This document shows positions 16,110 to 24,331 of a stretch of DNA of 64,000 bases, piece by piece. Numbering within the stretch: the first letter of the stretch is position 1; each line of letters starts with the position of its first letter. Source of the stretch: Bifidobacterium breve (lineage in GTDB: Bacteria; Actinomycetota; Thermoleophilia; Solirubrobacterales; Solirubrobacteraceae); assembly GCA_945878865.1 (NCBI GenBank), contig CAMCUD010000001.1, positions 186,001 to 250,000 on the forward strand, read 5' to 3'. Below the pieces are notes generated by a model. It did no database searches, was not told where the DNA came from, and saw only the letters and a list, made by a program, of their open reading frames with translations. A program made the position numbers and the translations under genes.

Positions 16110-16738
16110 CCTGCGCGCTGATCGTCATCGCCAAGGCGCCGGTCCCCGGCCGGGTCAAGACGCGGCTGTGCCCGCCGTGCACGCCCGAGCAGGCGGCGGC
16201 GCTCGCGGAGGCGTCGCTCGCCGACACCCTCGCGGCCGTCGCCGCGGCGCCCGCAGTCCGGCGGGTCTGCGTGCTCGACGGCGAGCCCGGGCCGTGGCTG
16301 CCGGACGGCTTCGAGGTCGTCGCCCAGCGCGGCGGCGGGTTGGACGAGCGGCTGGCCGCGGCGTTCGAGGACGTCGCCGAGCCCGCCCTGCTCGTCGGGA
16401 TGGACACGCCGCACGTCACACCCGGACTGCTTGCTGCCGGCCAGCGGATGCTGACCAGCAGCGACGCCGTCCTCGGGGGCGCCCCGGACGGCGGGTACTG
16501 GGCGATCGGCCTGCGCCGCGCCGACCGCGCGCTGTTCGCGGGCGTCCCGATGAGCACGAGCGAGACGTGCACCGCCCAGCGCGCCCGGCTGCACGAGGCC
16601 GCGCTGCGGGTTGCCGAGCTGCCGCAGCTGCGCGACGTCGACACCATCGAAGACGCCCGGGCGGTCGCGGCCTGTGCCCCCGCGAGCCGGTTCGCCGCCC
16701 GGCTTGCCGCGCTCGACATGGAGGAAGCCGCCGCATGA
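16106..16738 (+). CDS. TIGR04282/DUF2064 family glycosyltransferase-like protein
   Basis: This 210-residue protein has the nucleotidyltransferase-like start CALIVIAKAPVPGRVKTRLCPPCT, followed by LLVGMDTPHVTP and GGAPDGGYWAIGLR, hallmarks of the TIGR04282/CofC-like group. The GTG start overlaps the GT2 stop by 4 bp. The family is often found with a second glycosyltransferase and is poorly characterised; an activated sugar or nucleotide substrate is inferred. Confidence 0.88.
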   Translation: MTCALIVIAKAPVPGRVKTRLCPPCTPEQAAALAEASLADTLAAVAAAPAVRRVCVLDGEPGPWLPDGFEVVAQRGGGLDERLAAAFEDVAEPALLVGMDTPHVTPGLLAAGQRMLTSSDAVLGGAPDGGYWAIGLRRADRALFAGVPMSTSETCTAQRARLHEAALRVAELPQLRDVDTIEDARAVAACAPASRFAARLAALDMEEAAA

Positions 16739-17361
16739 TGGCCCCGCAAGCCCTGTACGCCGACGCGCTGCGGCGCGGCGACGACCTGACCGCGCGCGAC
16801 GCCGCCGGCCACGCCCGGCCCCTCGCCGTCTCGGCCTGGCTCGCCCACGCCGGCGAAACCGACGAGCGCGTGCTCGCGCGCGCGACTGGGCCGGTCCTCG
16901 ACATCGGGTGCGGCCCGGGCCGCCACGTCCGCGCGTTGCGCGCCCGCGGCATCGAGGTCCTCGGCATCGACCTCTCCCCCGTGGCAGTGCGGCTCGCGCG
17001 CCGGCGCGGCGCCACGCCGGTGCTCGTCGGCGACGTCTTCGCGCCCGTGCCGCGCGGCGGCTGGTGGAGCACCGGGCTGCTGCTCGACGGCAACCTCGGC
17101 ATCGGCGGCGATCCCGCCGCCCTGCTGCGCCGGCTGCGCGTGCTGCTCGCTCCCGGCGGCCGCGTGCTGTGCGAGACCGAGGCGCCGGGCGGCGGGCTGC
17201 GACGCGACCCTGTGCGTCTCGAGGACGACCTGCGCCACTCACGGTGGTTTGCGTGGGCGCGCGTCGGCGCCGACGCGATCGCGGAGGTGGCCGCCGACGC
17301 CGGCTACGCGCTCGTCGACCGCTGGGAGGACGGCGGGCGCTGGTTCGCGGAACTGGCATGA
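16735..17361 (+). CDS. Class I SAM-dependent methyltransferase
   Basis: This 208-residue protein has the SAM motif VLDIGCGPGRHVRAL near residue 57 and the acidic motif VLGIDLSPVAV. Later motifs include LLLDGNLGIGGDP and LAPGGRVLCETEAPG. It starts at ATGATG overlapping the previous stop and itself ends in ATGA with the molybdoenzyme gene, so it is part of a single translation-coupled operon. The substrate is unknown, plausibly the glycosylated product of the block. Confidence 0.88.
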   Translation: MMAPQALYADALRRGDDLTARDAAGHARPLAVSAWLAHAGETDERVLARATGPVLDIGCGPGRHVRALRARGIEVLGIDLSPVAVRLARRRGATPVLVGDVFAPVPRGGWWSTGLLLDGNLGIGGDPAALLRRLRVLLAPGGRVLCETEAPGGGLRRDPVRLEDDLRHSRWFAWARVGADAIAEVAADAGYALVDRWEDGGRWFAELA

Positions 17362-18569
17362 GGACCCTGCTGCCCACCGAGCCGCCGCCGGGCCCGAGCC
17401 GTCCGGACTTCTGGCGCAGCCCCCTGCGCGGCGCGTGGCTGACGACGGTGTTCGGCTCCTTCCTGCTCGTCGCGGTGACGATCGTGGCGGTCACCGGGTT
17501 CCTGTCGCACGCCGCCTACCAGCCGAGCCTCGGCGCCAACGCGATCATCCCCGCCGACAAGGACATCGTCCTGCTGTCCTGGCCGGCGTCGCCGACGTAC
17601 CTCTACGCGATCACCCAGGGACTGCACGTCACCGTCGGCATCGTCGCGGTGCCGCTGCTCCTGGCGAAGCTGTGGTCGGTCATCCCGCGGCTCTACGCCT
17701 GGCCGCCCGTCGCCAGCCCCGCGGACGCGCTGGGCCGCCTGACCACGCTCCTGCTCGTCGGCAGCGCGATCTTCCAGTTCGCCACGGGGATCTGCAACGC
17801 GCAGCTCTACTACCCGTGGAAGTTCAATTTCGTCACCGCGCACTACTACGGCGCGTGGATCTTCGTCGCCGCGCTCGTGCTGCACGTCGCCGTGAAGCTG
17901 CCGACGATCCGCCGGGCGTACGCGACCCGCCGCGAGCTCGACCTCGATGACGAGCTGCGCGCCCCGGCCCCCGACGAGCCGACCATCTCGCGCCGCGGGC
18001 TGTTCGGCCTGGTGGCCGGCGCGTCGGCGGCGCTCTTCGTCGTCACCGCCGGGCAGGTCATCGGCGGCCCCACGCGCAAGCTCGCGCTCCTGGCGCCGCG
18101 CGGGCGCGGCGAGACGTTCCCCGTGAACAAGACCGCCGCCGTCGCGAAGGTCACGCCGGAGATGGTCGGCCCGGACTGGCGCCTCGAGCTCTACGGCGGC
18201 GCGCGGCGGGTGTCGCTGAGCCGCGACGAGCTGCTCGCGATGGAGCAGCACACCTACGCCCTGCCGATCGCGTGCGTGGAGGGCTGGACGACGACGCAGA
18301 CCTGGACAGGCGTGCGCCTGAAGGACCTCGCCCGGCTCGCCGGCGTACCGGACGCCGACACGGTGCAGACCGGCTCGCTGCAGCCCCGCGGCGCGTTCCG
18401 TCAGGCGACGCTCGGCCGCGCCCAGCTGCACGACGACCAGGCCCTGCTCGCGCTGAAGGTCAACGGCGAGGACCTCCCGCTCGACCACGGCTATCCCGCG
18501 CGCGTGATCTGTCCGGCGCTGCCGGGCGTGCACTGCACGAAATGGGTCGGAGGGCTGCGGTTCGCATGA
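17358..18569 (+). CDS. Cytochrome b561-like domain fused to sulfite-oxidase-type molybdoenzyme
   Basis: This 403-residue protein has an N-terminal region with four or five membrane helices (about 30-50, 85-107, 128-145, 163-182) and candidate haem histidines 90, 162 and 176. A linker then carries SRRGLFGLVAGASAAL (residues 211-226), which looks like an internal twin-arginine export signal. The C-terminal domain is an oxidoreductase molybdopterin-binding domain with Cys306 in LPIACVEGWTT as the Mo ligand. It is probably a periplasm-facing molybdoenzyme that passes electrons to its own b-type anchor. The substrate is unknown. Confidence 0.88.
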   Translation: MRTLLPTEPPPGPSRPDFWRSPLRGAWLTTVFGSFLLVAVTIVAVTGFLSHAAYQPSLGANAIIPADKDIVLLSWPASPTYLYAITQGLHVTVGIVAVPLLLAKLWSVIPRLYAWPPVASPADALGRLTTLLLVGSAIFQFATGICNAQLYYPWKFNFVTAHYYGAWIFVAALVLHVAVKLPTIRRAYATRRELDLDDELRAPAPDEPTISRRGLFGLVAGASAALFVVTAGQVIGGPTRKLALLAPRGRGETFPVNKTAAVAKVTPEMVGPDWRLELYGGARRVSLSRDELLAMEQHTYALPIACVEGWTTTQTWTGVRLKDLARLAGVPDADTVQTGSLQPRGAFRQATLGRAQLHDDQALLALKVNGEDLPLDHGYPARVICPALPGVHCTKWVGGLRFA

Positions 18570-19036
18570 TCGGATTCCGCCGCCTGTACGGCGCGTCGCC
18601 GCTGAGCCTCCTGGGCAGCGTCGCGGCGATCGCGGTCGCGGCGTTCGCGATGGCGCAGATGTTCCAGCCCGACGTCGCGCCGTTCCCGCTCAACCTCGTG
18701 ATCTGGCTGTTCGCCGGAGCGCTCCTGCACGACCTCGTGCTGCTGCCCGGCTACAGCGCCGCCGACCGGGGCATGCGCGCCGTGGTCCCAGCCGGCACGG
18801 TGAACTTCGTGCGGGTCCCGCTGGCGATCAGCGCAGTGCTGTTCCTCGTGTGGTTCCCCCGGATCCTCGACCGCCAGCCGCAGAACTACGAGCGCGCGCT
18901 CGACCACCCGCCGCCGGACTTCCTCGGCCGCTGGCTGGTGTGCTGCGGCGTGCTGTTCGCCGGGTCGGCGATCCTCTTCGCTGTGCGACGGCTCACGGCC
19001 GGACGATCTGCAGCAGCCCGGCGGTCCGCCCCGTGA
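18566..19036 (+). CDS. Membrane protein of the molybdoenzyme block
   Basis: This 156-residue protein has four hydrophobic helices (LLGSVAAIAVAAFAMAQM, LNLVIWLFAGALLHDLVLL, FVRVPLAISAVLFLVWFP and WLVCCGVLFAGSAILFAV). It overlaps the preceding gene by 4 bp and is therefore likely part of the same complex or pathway. The 3' end overlaps the convergent lipoprotein gene by 44 bp. No family name is offered. Confidence 0.8.
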   Translation: MIGFRRLYGASPLSLLGSVAAIAVAAFAMAQMFQPDVAPFPLNLVIWLFAGALLHDLVLLPGYSAADRGMRAVVPAGTVNFVRVPLAISAVLFLVWFPRILDRQPQNYERALDHPPPDFLGRWLVCCGVLFAGSAILFAVRRLTAGRSAAARRSAP

Positions 19037-19976
19037 CCACGGCGGCGCCGGTGCGCTCGTCGACGGCGACGGAATCGGCCTGGCGTACCGCCGGCCAGCG
19101 CTTCAGGACGCGGGGACGCCCATGAGCGGGCAGCAGCGTGAGCTGGTTCGTGCCCGGCGTCGTGACCCACAGGCGGCGGCGGGCCTCATCCAGCGCGACG
19201 CCGTACGGGCCGCCCGGCATGAACACCCGGCGGGTGACGCGCGCGGCGCGGCCGTCGGCGCTGACGCGCAGGACGAGGACCGCGTCGCCTCGGGTGTCCA
19301 GGACGTAGCACGGCCCCGCGTCGCGGCAGGCGATGTGCGTCGGGCCGACGCCCGCGGGCGCGCGCGCGAGATGCTCGAGCGTGCGGCCGTCGAGGATCTC
19401 CACGACGCGCTCGCGCACCGAGACGACCGCGAGCAGACGGCCCCCGCGCAGCGCCGCCAGCCCACCCGGCTGCGCGGCGACCTCCGCGCGCTTCGTCGTG
19501 TCGTCGGGCCGCAGGAGCGTGACGCTGTCCCCGCGCTCGTCGCCGACCGCGACCCCGGCGGCGATCGCCGCGACGTCGTGCGGGTACGCGCCGGTGACGG
19601 CCCGTTCGGTGACCTTCCCGCCGGGGAGCCGCACGGCGAGGAACCGGTCGGCCGGCTCGGCGGGCACGAGCGCGGTGCCACCGGGCGCGAGTCCGAGATG
19701 CCGCGGCGGCCCCGGCAGGCGGATCAGGCCGGTGACGGCGCGAGCGTCGAGATCGACGAGGGCCAGCTGCGCGGGGTCGCGCAGTGCGACGGCCGCGGTG
19801 CCGCCGTACACGACGATGCCCTCCGGGCCGTCGCCGACCCGGAACGTCGTTCCCGCCGCAGCCTCGGTGGCGGGCGGCGAACGCGGCGGCTCGGCCGCGG
19901 GCGGCAGGTCGTGGACGGTCTCCGACCCGCAGCCGGCGAGCCACACGGCAGCCGCGACCGCGAGCAGGGAGCGCAT
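18993..19976 (-). CDS. Beta-propeller lipoprotein
   Basis: From ATG 19976 this is 327 residues (a GTG at 19985 would add three). A lipoprotein signal with lipobox LAGC is followed by a proline-rich spacer. Repeats such as PHDVAAIAAGVAVGDERGDSVTLLRPDD, THIACRDAGPCYVLDTRGDAVLVLRVSADG and PYGVALDEARRRLWVTTPGTNQLTLL indicate a YVTN/NHL-type propeller. It is probably anchored on the outer face of the membrane next to the block's membrane proteins. Its start lies within 3 bp of the divergent glycosyltransferase-like gene. Confidence 0.85.
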   Translation of the reverse strand: MRSLLAVAAAVWLAGCGSETVHDLPPAAEPPRSPPATEAAAGTTFRVGDGPEGIVVYGGTAAVALRDPAQLALVDLDARAVTGLIRLPGPPRHLGLAPGGTALVPAEPADRFLAVRLPGGKVTERAVTGAYPHDVAAIAAGVAVGDERGDSVTLLRPDDTTKRAEVAAQPGGLAALRGGRLLAVVSVRERVVEILDGRTLEHLARAPAGVGPTHIACRDAGPCYVLDTRGDAVLVLRVSADGRAARVTRRVFMPGGPYGVALDEARRRLWVTTPGTNQLTLLPAHGRPRVLKRWPAVRQADSVAVDERTGAAVVTGRTAGLLQIVRP

Positions 19977-19978
19977 CC

Positions 19979-21313
19979 GTGACACCCTCCGAGCTTGCCA
20001 GCCCGGACGCCGCGGCGGAACGCCGCGTGCGCCGCGTTTCGCAGATCGTCATCTTCGTGACCGTCGCCGTCCTGGCCGTCGGCGCCGCCGCGCAGCTCGG
20101 CGTGATCGAGGAGCTCGGGACCGCCGCGTCCCCGCTCGTCGGCGAGTGGGAGGTCACGGTGCGGTGGTGGGGTCTACTCGCCGCGGTCCTGGCGTGCGTC
20201 GCGGCGGTGGGCCTCGCGCCCCGGCTCCTGACGTCCCGGCTGCCGTCTGCCGCGGTCGCTGCCCTGCTCTACGCCGGGACCGTCGTGCTCGGCCTGGCGG
20301 TCAACCTGCTGCGTGACGGGACCGGCGGGTGGACGCGGATGTTCGACCTCGGGCCGCCGCCGGCGTCCTTCGAGGCCCCCAACGAGTACCTCGCCGGCCT
20401 GCCCGCCGTGAGCTACGGCACGCGGTTCTTCCTCGACCGCTTCGCCGAGCTCGTCCCGTCGCTGCCCGCGCACGTCGCGGGCCACCCACCCGGGCCGCTG
20501 CTGGCGCTGCACCTGCTCGGGATCGACAGCGCGGCCGGCTTGACGGCGTTGTGCGTGGGCGTCGGCGCGCTGTGCTCGCCGCTGGCCTATCGCCTGGCGT
20601 GGACGCTGCACGACGAGGCGGCAGGACGCGTCGCCGGGCTCCTGTGCGCGTGCTCGCCGCTGACGCTCCTGTTCGGCGTCGCCTCATACGACTACGCGTT
20701 CGCCGGGGTGACGACCGCCGCGGTCTGCGCCCTCATCGCCCGGCGCCGCGCCTGGTGGCTGGTGGGCGCCGCGCTGCTGGCGGCCGCCTCGATGCTCAAC
20801 TGGGCGCTGCTCGGCGCCGGCGCGTTCGCCGCGATCGTCGTGTGGCGCCGCGACGGATGGCGTTCGGCCCTGCTCCTGGCAGCCCTGTGCGCCGCGGTGC
20901 TCGCCGCCCTCAACGGGGTCCTCGCCGCCGCCTACGGCTACGACCCGATCGGCACCCTGCGCGCCACCGAGCAGATCTACCGCGACTCGATCGCGCAGTA
21001 CCGGCCGTACTGGTTCTGGGTGCTCGGCTCGGCCGTCGCGTGGGGCGTGACGCTCGGCCCGCCGATCGTGCTCGGCGTGATCCGCGGCGCGGTCGCGCGC
21101 ACGCCGGCGGCGATCGCCCTGGTCGTCGTCCTCGGTGTCGCGACGGTCGGCGGGTTCACGAAGGCGGAGACGGAGCGCATCTGGCTGTTCCTCGTTCCGC
21201 TGGCGTGCGCCGCCGCGGCGCCGTACCTGGCGCCGCGGCAGATACGACTCGTCCTCGGGGCGCTGCTCGCCCAGGCGGTGGCGATGCAGGTGCTCATGGA
21301 CACGGTGTGGTGA
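19979..21313 (+). CDS. Polytopic glycosyltransferase-like membrane protein
   Basis: This 444-residue protein starts at GTG 19979 and has roughly ten hydrophobic helices. A large early extracytoplasmic loop carries PNEYLAGLPAVSYGTRFFLDRFAELVPSLPAHVAGHPPGPLL; the GHPPGP motif and an acidic loop are typical of actinobacterial PMT/GT39-like lipid-linked sugar transferases. It would use a polyprenyl-phosphate sugar, consistent with the nearby GT2 gene. Its GTG lies almost directly back-to-back with the lipoprotein start. Confidence 0.75.
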   Translation: MTPSELASPDAAAERRVRRVSQIVIFVTVAVLAVGAAAQLGVIEELGTAASPLVGEWEVTVRWWGLLAAVLACVAAVGLAPRLLTSRLPSAAVAALLYAGTVVLGLAVNLLRDGTGGWTRMFDLGPPPASFEAPNEYLAGLPAVSYGTRFFLDRFAELVPSLPAHVAGHPPGPLLALHLLGIDSAAGLTALCVGVGALCSPLAYRLAWTLHDEAAGRVAGLLCACSPLTLLFGVASYDYAFAGVTTAAVCALIARRRAWWLVGAALLAAASMLNWALLGAGAFAAIVVWRRDGWRSALLLAALCAAVLAALNGVLAAAYGYDPIGTLRATEQIYRDSIAQYRPYWFWVLGSAVAWGVTLGPPIVLGVIRGAVARTPAAIALVVVLGVATVGGFTKAETERIWLFLVPLACAAAAPYLAPRQIRLVLGALLAQAVAMQVLMDTVW

Positions 21314-21327
21314 GGCGTAACGCCTCA
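21311..21327 (+). terminator. Short hairpin after glycosyltransferase-like gene
   Basis: TGAGGCG (21311-21317), loop TAA, CGCCTCA (21321-21327) is a perfect 7-bp stem whose first three bases are the stop codon of the preceding gene. No U-tract follows. It may be a weak terminator or a processing structure ahead of the Rieske-TPP gene, whose ATG is 24 bp on. Confidence 0.4.
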
Positions 21328-21350
21328 CCGAGCGGACAGACGGGAGCGCC

Positions 21351-23294
21351 ATGAGCGTCATCTGGCATCGCATCCTCGACGGCGAGGAGCTGCCCGACGG
21401 ACGGACGACCACCGTCACCGTCGGCCTGCACACCTACGCCGTCTCGCATCTCGACGGGCGGTACGGCGCGCTGGACAACCGCTGTCCGCATCAGGGCGGG
21501 CCGCTCGCCGAGGGCACGATCGAGGGCGGCCTCCTGCGCTGCCCGTGGCACGGCTACGACTACGACCCGATCACCGGCATGCCGCCGTCGGGGTTCGGCG
21601 ACTGTGTGGCGTCGCACCCGGTCGAGATCCGTGACGACGGCGTCTACCTCGGCCTGCCGCCCGAGCGCGCGGTGCACGAGCGGACGATGACCGACGCGGT
21701 CGCCGAGACGCTCGTCGCATGGGGTGTCGACACCGTCTTCGGGATGGTCGGCCACTCGAACCTCGGGATGGCGGACGCGCTGCGCCGCCGCGCCGCCGAT
21801 GGCGAGCTGCAGTACATCGGCATCCGCCACGAGGGTGCGGCCGCGTTCGCCGCGTCCGCGTACGGCAAGCTCACCGGCCGCCCGGCGGCATGCCTGTCGA
21901 TCGCGGGGCCCGGTGCGACGAACCTGCTCACCGGCCTGTGGGACGCCCACGTCGACCGGGCGCCCGTCGTCGCACTAACCGGTCAGGTCGCCACGAGCGT
22001 GCTGGGCATCCACAACTTCCAGGAGCTCGACCTGCGCGCGGCGTTTGGCGGCGTCGCGGCGTGGTCGGCGCCGCTCCTGCCCGACTCCAAGCCGGGTGAG
22101 CTCGCCGCGCTGGCCGTCAAGCACGCGACGTTCGCCCCCGGCGTGAGCCATCTCGTGCTGCCCGACGAGGTCCAGACCCAGCCGTCCGAGGCGCCCGTCG
22201 CCGGACCCGAGGGCCGCGTGCCCGACCGCGCCATCGCGCCACCCGCCGCCGCACTCGCCGACGCCACGGTGCGGCTGGCGGCCGCGCGCCGGCCCGTGGT
22301 CATCGTCGGCCACGGCGCGCGCTTCGCCATGGACGACGTGGTCGCGCTGGCCGAGGCGCACGGCGCGCCGGTGCTCACGACGTTCAAGGCCAAGGGCCAG
22401 ATCCCCGACGACCACCCACTCGCCGCCGGTGTGCTCGGCCGGTCGGGCACGCCGGTCGCCTCGTGGCTGATGAACGAAGCCGACCTGCTCGTGGTCTTCG
22501 GCGCGTCGTTCTCCAACCACACGGGGATCTACCCCGGCCACCCGATCATCCAGGTCGACCACGACCCGCTCCAGCTCGGCAAGTTCCACCCGGTCGCCGT
22601 CCCGGTATGGGGCGACGTCGGCGTGACCGCCCGCGCGCTGCTGCGCGACACCGATCGGCCGGCCGATCGCGCGGATCAGGCCGCCGACGTCGCACGGCAC
22701 CGTGCGCTGTGGCAGGCCGAGAAGGCGTCGCGCGCGGCCGACGACCGCGGGAACGGCCTCGCGTCCGCGGCGATCTTCGCGGCCGTCACCGAGCACTGCC
22801 CGCCCGACGCGGTGATCAGCGTCGACGTCGGCAACCACGCCTACGCGTTCGGCCGTTACTTCGAGTGCAAGCCCGGCCAGGCCGTGCTCATGAGCGGCTA
22901 CCTCGGCTCGATCGGCTTCGGGTTCCCCGCCGCGATGGGCGCCTGGGCGGCGACCCGCGGCGAGCGGCCGATCTGGTGTGTGACCGGCGACGGCGGCTTC
23001 GGCCAATACCTCGCCGAGCTCACGACCGCGGTGCGCCACGCGATGCCGATCGTGCACGTCCTGCTCGACAACGGCGAGCTGGGGAAGATCAGCAAGGAGC
23101 AGCGCGCCGGCGGCTGGGACGTGTGGGAGACCGGCCTGACCAACCCTGACTTCGCCGAGTACGCGACGTCCTGTGGGGCGCTCGGGTTGCGCGCGCGCAC
23201 GCGCGAGGAGCTGTCCGATGCGCTGGGGACCGCGGCCGCCCATGAGGACGGGCCGGTGCTTGTGCACGTCACCGCCGACGTCGACCTAGGCTGA
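21351..23294 (+). CDS. Rieske [2Fe-2S] domain fused to TPP-dependent enzyme
   Basis: This 647-residue protein joins two complete domains. Residues 1-105 are a Rieske ferredoxin with ligands Cys45-His47 (NRCPHQGG) and Cys64-His67 (RCPWHGYD), spacing C-x-H-x16-C-x2-H. Residues 112-647 are a three-part thiamine-diphosphate enzyme of the acetolactate synthase/pyruvate oxidase type: Glu161 in IRHEGAAA, AGPGATNLL, a central FAD-like domain and the TPP motif GDGGFGQ with downstream Asn574. The Rieske cluster could receive electrons from an oxidative decarboxylation. The substrate is not evident. Confidence 0.9.
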   Translation: MSVIWHRILDGEELPDGRTTTVTVGLHTYAVSHLDGRYGALDNRCPHQGGPLAEGTIEGGLLRCPWHGYDYDPITGMPPSGFGDCVASHPVEIRDDGVYLGLPPERAVHERTMTDAVAETLVAWGVDTVFGMVGHSNLGMADALRRRAADGELQYIGIRHEGAAAFAASAYGKLTGRPAACLSIAGPGATNLLTGLWDAHVDRAPVVALTGQVATSVLGIHNFQELDLRAAFGGVAAWSAPLLPDSKPGELAALAVKHATFAPGVSHLVLPDEVQTQPSEAPVAGPEGRVPDRAIAPPAAALADATVRLAAARRPVVIVGHGARFAMDDVVALAEAHGAPVLTTFKAKGQIPDDHPLAAGVLGRSGTPVASWLMNEADLLVVFGASFSNHTGIYPGHPIIQVDHDPLQLGKFHPVAVPVWGDVGVTARALLRDTDRPADRADQAADVARHRALWQAEKASRAADDRGNGLASAAIFAAVTEHCPPDAVISVDVGNHAYAFGRYFECKPGQAVLMSGYLGSIGFGFPAAMGAWAATRGERPIWCVTGDGGFGQYLAELTTAVRHAMPIVHVLLDNGELGKISKEQRAGGWDVWETGLTNPDFAEYATSCGALGLRARTREELSDALGTAAAHEDGPVLVHVTADVDLG

Positions 23295-23300
23295 GCGCCC

Positions 23301-23810
23301 ATGCCCGACCTCACCCCCGGGGCGCGGTTCCCCGACCTCGAGCTGCCCGACCACGCCGGGAACGTCCGACGCCTCTCGGAGCTGGTCGGCGGCGACCCGA
23401 CCGTGCTGCAGACCTACCGCGGCTGGTGGTGCCCGAAGGAGCAGGCGTTCCTGCGCGAACGCCTCGTCCCGTTCCAGGAGGAGGTCGAGGTCGCCTACGC
23501 GCGGATCGTGTCGCTCAGCGTCGACGCGCCGGAGGTCGCCGCGGCGTTCCGCGCGGGCGTCGGCGCGCGCTGGACCTTTCTCTGCGACCCCGAGCGCACC
23601 GCGCAGACCGAGCTGAACCTCCGCGAGACGACCGACACCACAAACGACCCGTACGTCCCCGCGGTGTTCGTCCTGCGCCCCGACCTGACGATCCACACGG
23701 CGTACAACGGCTACTGGTACTGGGGCCGCCCGACCACCGACGAGCTGGCCCGCGACCTGCGCGACGTCACCCGCGAGATCCGCGACGACTGGGACGCGCC
23801 CACCCCATGA
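23301..23810 (+). CDS. Peroxiredoxin-like (AhpC/TSA) protein
   Basis: This 169-residue thioredoxin-fold protein opens with PGARFPDLELPDHAGNVRRLSEL and has the active-site region YRGWWCPKEQAFLRERLVPFQ. The Cys in WWCPKE takes the peroxidatic position but lacks the usual P-x3-T-x2-C context. A final ELARDLRDVTREIRDDW helix is present. It lies 6 bp after the Rieske-TPP gene and is coupled to the next gene by a 4-bp overlap, so the three form an operon. Peroxidase activity is inferred. Confidence 0.8.
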   Translation: MPDLTPGARFPDLELPDHAGNVRRLSELVGGDPTVLQTYRGWWCPKEQAFLRERLVPFQEEVEVAYARIVSLSVDAPEVAAAFRAGVGARWTFLCDPERTAQTELNLRETTDTTNDPYVPAVFVLRPDLTIHTAYNGYWYWGRPTTDELARDLRDVTREIRDDWDAPTP

Positions 23811-24331
23811 GCTGGCACTGGATAGCGCTCGTGCCCGACGGCCCGCCGCCGAAGCAGCCGGCGGGCGCGGCCACCGCGACGACGCTCGACGGCACCGCCG
23901 CCGGCACCCTGGCGATCTGGACCTCGCACGCCAAACCGCTGCGCGATGCGCGCCGCGTCGACGGCAGGCTGCTCGACGATGCGGGCGCGCCTGCGGTCGT
24001 CTCGCTCGTTCGCCCACCCGCGGGAGTGCGGCTGAAGTTCGACGACGGCGCCGTCCAGCAGGCACGCCGCCGGATCCTCGCGCTCGGCCAGCCCTTCGAC
24101 GCGGTCACCACGCTCATGAGCGACAGCAGCCACTTCGAGGGGTCGCTCGTCGTCGCGCGGGGCGACGACGCGGTCGCCCGGCTGCGCGACGACCCGTTCG
24201 CCCGGATCTTCGACGCGGTACTCCTGCGCGTGGGCGCCGGCGTGCTCGGGACGATGCCCGCGCCGGCCGGCCCGTGCATCGAGCGCTACGGCAGCGCCCA
24301 GCCGTGGCCGTGGGACGTCTACGCCGCCTGA
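23807..24331 (+). CDS. Hypothetical protein downstream of peroxiredoxin-like gene
   Basis: This 174-residue soluble protein starts at an ATG overlapping the previous stop. It has no signal peptide and no recognisable catalytic motif; segments such as RRILALGQPFDAVTTLMSDSSHFEGSLVVARGDDAVARLRDDPF suggest an alpha/beta fold. Operon position suggests it serves the Rieske-TPP enzyme or its peroxiredoxin-like partner. Its end overlaps the convergent lipoprotein gene by 13 bp. Confidence 0.65.
   Translation: MSWHWIALVPDGPPPKQPAGAATATTLDGTAAGTLAIWTSHAKPLRDARRVDGRLLDDAGAPAVVSLVRPPAGVRLKFDDGAVQQARRRILALGQPFDAVTTLMSDSSHFEGSLVVARGDDAVARLRDDPFARIFDAVLLRVGAGVLGTMPAPAGPCIERYGSAQPWPWDVYAA

Noticed and set aside
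15520-17361. Long plus-strand frame merging the GT2, TIGR04282 and methyltransferase region
   Set aside because: Only its last third is real; the first part is a shadow. Separate genes with 4-bp overlaps explain the region.
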